Shown here piece by piece: positions 13,672 to 14,383 of a DNA stretch of 14,383 nucleotides. Source of the DNA: an uncultured Lachnospiraceae bacterium (GTDB lineage Bacteria > Bacillota > Clostridia > Lachnospirales > Lachnospiraceae); NCBI GenBank assembly GCA_910584325.1, contig CAJTZH010000069.1, positions 1-14,383 on the forward strand, read 5' to 3'. Numbering within the stretch: the first letter of the stretch is position 1; each line of letters opens with the position of its first letter. The notes beneath the pieces were generated by a model. It was not told the DNA's origin. It saw nothing but the letters and a program-made list of their open reading frames with translations, and searched no databases. The position numbers and the translations under genes are program-made.

Positions 13672-14383
13672 CTATCTGGCTTCCGTGTAATGTTTTTCGA
13701 AAATGTTGATTCCTTTGTACAGCAGCGCCGCCATCAGGCAGAGTACACAGATGGAAAGCAGCACGTAATCCATTTTGAAAATCTGGCTGTTATAAATGAT
13801 TACATAGCCAAGACCCGCACCGGCAACAAGAAATTCGGCAATGATAACGCCGACAAGGCACAGACCGATGTTTACTTTCATACAGCTGATAATTGAAGGA
13901 ATGCTGCCGGGTAGAATCAGTTTTGTGAGAATGTCTTTCTTACTGCCGCCCAATGTGGTAATCAGTTTGATTTTTTCGGGACTTGTTTCTATAAAACTGG
14001 TGTAAAGTGATAAAATTGTTCCGAAAACAGAAACGGACACAGCGGTTACAATAATCGTTTTGTACCCCGTGCCGAGCCATACAATTAAAACTGGCGCCAA
14101 AGCCGATTTGGGCAGACTGTTTAATGTGACGATATAAGGCTCCATAATATCGGAGAACGGCTTTACCGTCCACATGAGAACTGCAGTCAGAAGCCCTCCG
14201 CCGATGACGAACAGAAAACTTGCGAACGTTTCGGCGAGCGTGATGAGCGTATGCCTGATGATTTCTCCTGTGGAAAGCATTTTAACGAGTGCGTGAAACA
14301 TTCTTGACGGACTGCTGAATATAAAATCATTCAGAATACCTGCCCGCGCCGTAAATTCCCAGATTAGTATAAACAATAAAAGT
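13672..14383 (-). CDS. ABC transporter permease, SsuC/TauC-like (5' end beyond the window)
   Basis: An inner-membrane permease, at least 236 residues in the window. The frame stays open to the edge (LLLFILIWEF), so about 15-25 N-terminal residues are probably missing. Family features are clear: FIFSSPSRMFHAL near the start, LNSLPKSALAPVLIVWLGTG before the coupling region, the EAA-type loop that contacts the ATPase (TSPEKIKLITTLGGSKKDIL, then LILPGSIPSI), and AEFLVAGAGLGYVI near the end. About five further membrane segments are visible. This branch imports nitrate, sulfonates, taurine or thiamine-pyrimidine precursors with a periplasmic-type lipoprotein and an ATPase. Those partners are not in the window, so the substrate cannot be named. 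It is transcribed toward the PocR gene and stops 23 bases past the opposing terminator. Confidence 0.9.
   Translation of the reverse strand, partial: LLLFILIWEFTARAGILNDFIFSSPSRMFHALVKMLSTGEIIRHTLITLAETFASFLFVIGGGLLTAVLMWTVKPFSDIMEPYIVTLNSLPKSALAPVLIVWLGTGYKTIIVTAVSVSVFGTILSLYTSFIETSPEKIKLITTLGGSKKDILTKLILPGSIPSIISCMKVNIGLCLVGVIIAEFLVAGAGLGYVIIYNSQIFKMDYVLLSICVLCLMAALLYKGINIFEKHYTEAR

Overview
The window looks like chromosomal DNA of a Clostridia bacterium, most likely Lachnospiraceae. Supporting points are the strong GGAGG ribosome binding sites, the TTGACA/TATAAT-type promoters, a sporulation gene (spoIIM), a DUF5721 protein, an HrcA/CIRCE operator, Gram-positive LexA boxes, and a nudF-spoIIM-xerD gene order that recalls Bacillus subtilis. 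The assignment comes from gene content and remembered family signatures; no search was run.

Left end (1-2626), the accessory-looking part: a divergent module. On the minus strand a 56-residue orphan protein is followed, with translational coupling, by a large gene that leaves the window (first 192 codons seen). On the plus strand is a 571-residue protein that joins a sigma-70-like N-terminus (regions 2 and 4) to a DUF262/ParB-like domain. The 151-base gap between the two arms holds two matching LexA (SOS) operators 33 bp apart, one of them inside the spacer of a near-consensus promoter for the sigma-DUF262 gene. Residues 159-187 of the partial gene faintly recall phage/bacterial YonO-like single-chain RNA polymerases, which are related to eukaryotic-type RNA-dependent RNA polymerases. 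This is inference only. If true, the locus would be a DNA-damage-induced private transcription system and would be the most novel content here.

Centre-left (2676-7054): an apparent operon of a type Ic aspartate aminotransferase, proC (proline synthesis) and a nudF-type ADP-ribose pyrophosphatase, then spoIIM (engulfment) and xerD (chromosome dimer resolution) with their own promoters. All read rightward.

Centre (7113-10352), leftward: a DUF5721 gene, then htpG (Hsp90) and lepB (signal peptidase I) as a pair. A perfect CIRCE element sits between the DUF5721 gene and htpG. It contains the DUF5721 stop codon and also has the form of that gene's terminator.

Right (10439-13592), rightward: an M18 aminopeptidase, a DegV lipid-binding protein, and a short soluble PocR-sensor/chemoreceptor-tip protein. 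The right edge (13672-14383) holds the 3' part of a leftward SsuC/TauC-type ABC permease gene. No tRNA, rRNA, CRISPR array or insertion sequence was seen. No gene-free stretch exceeds 300 bases.
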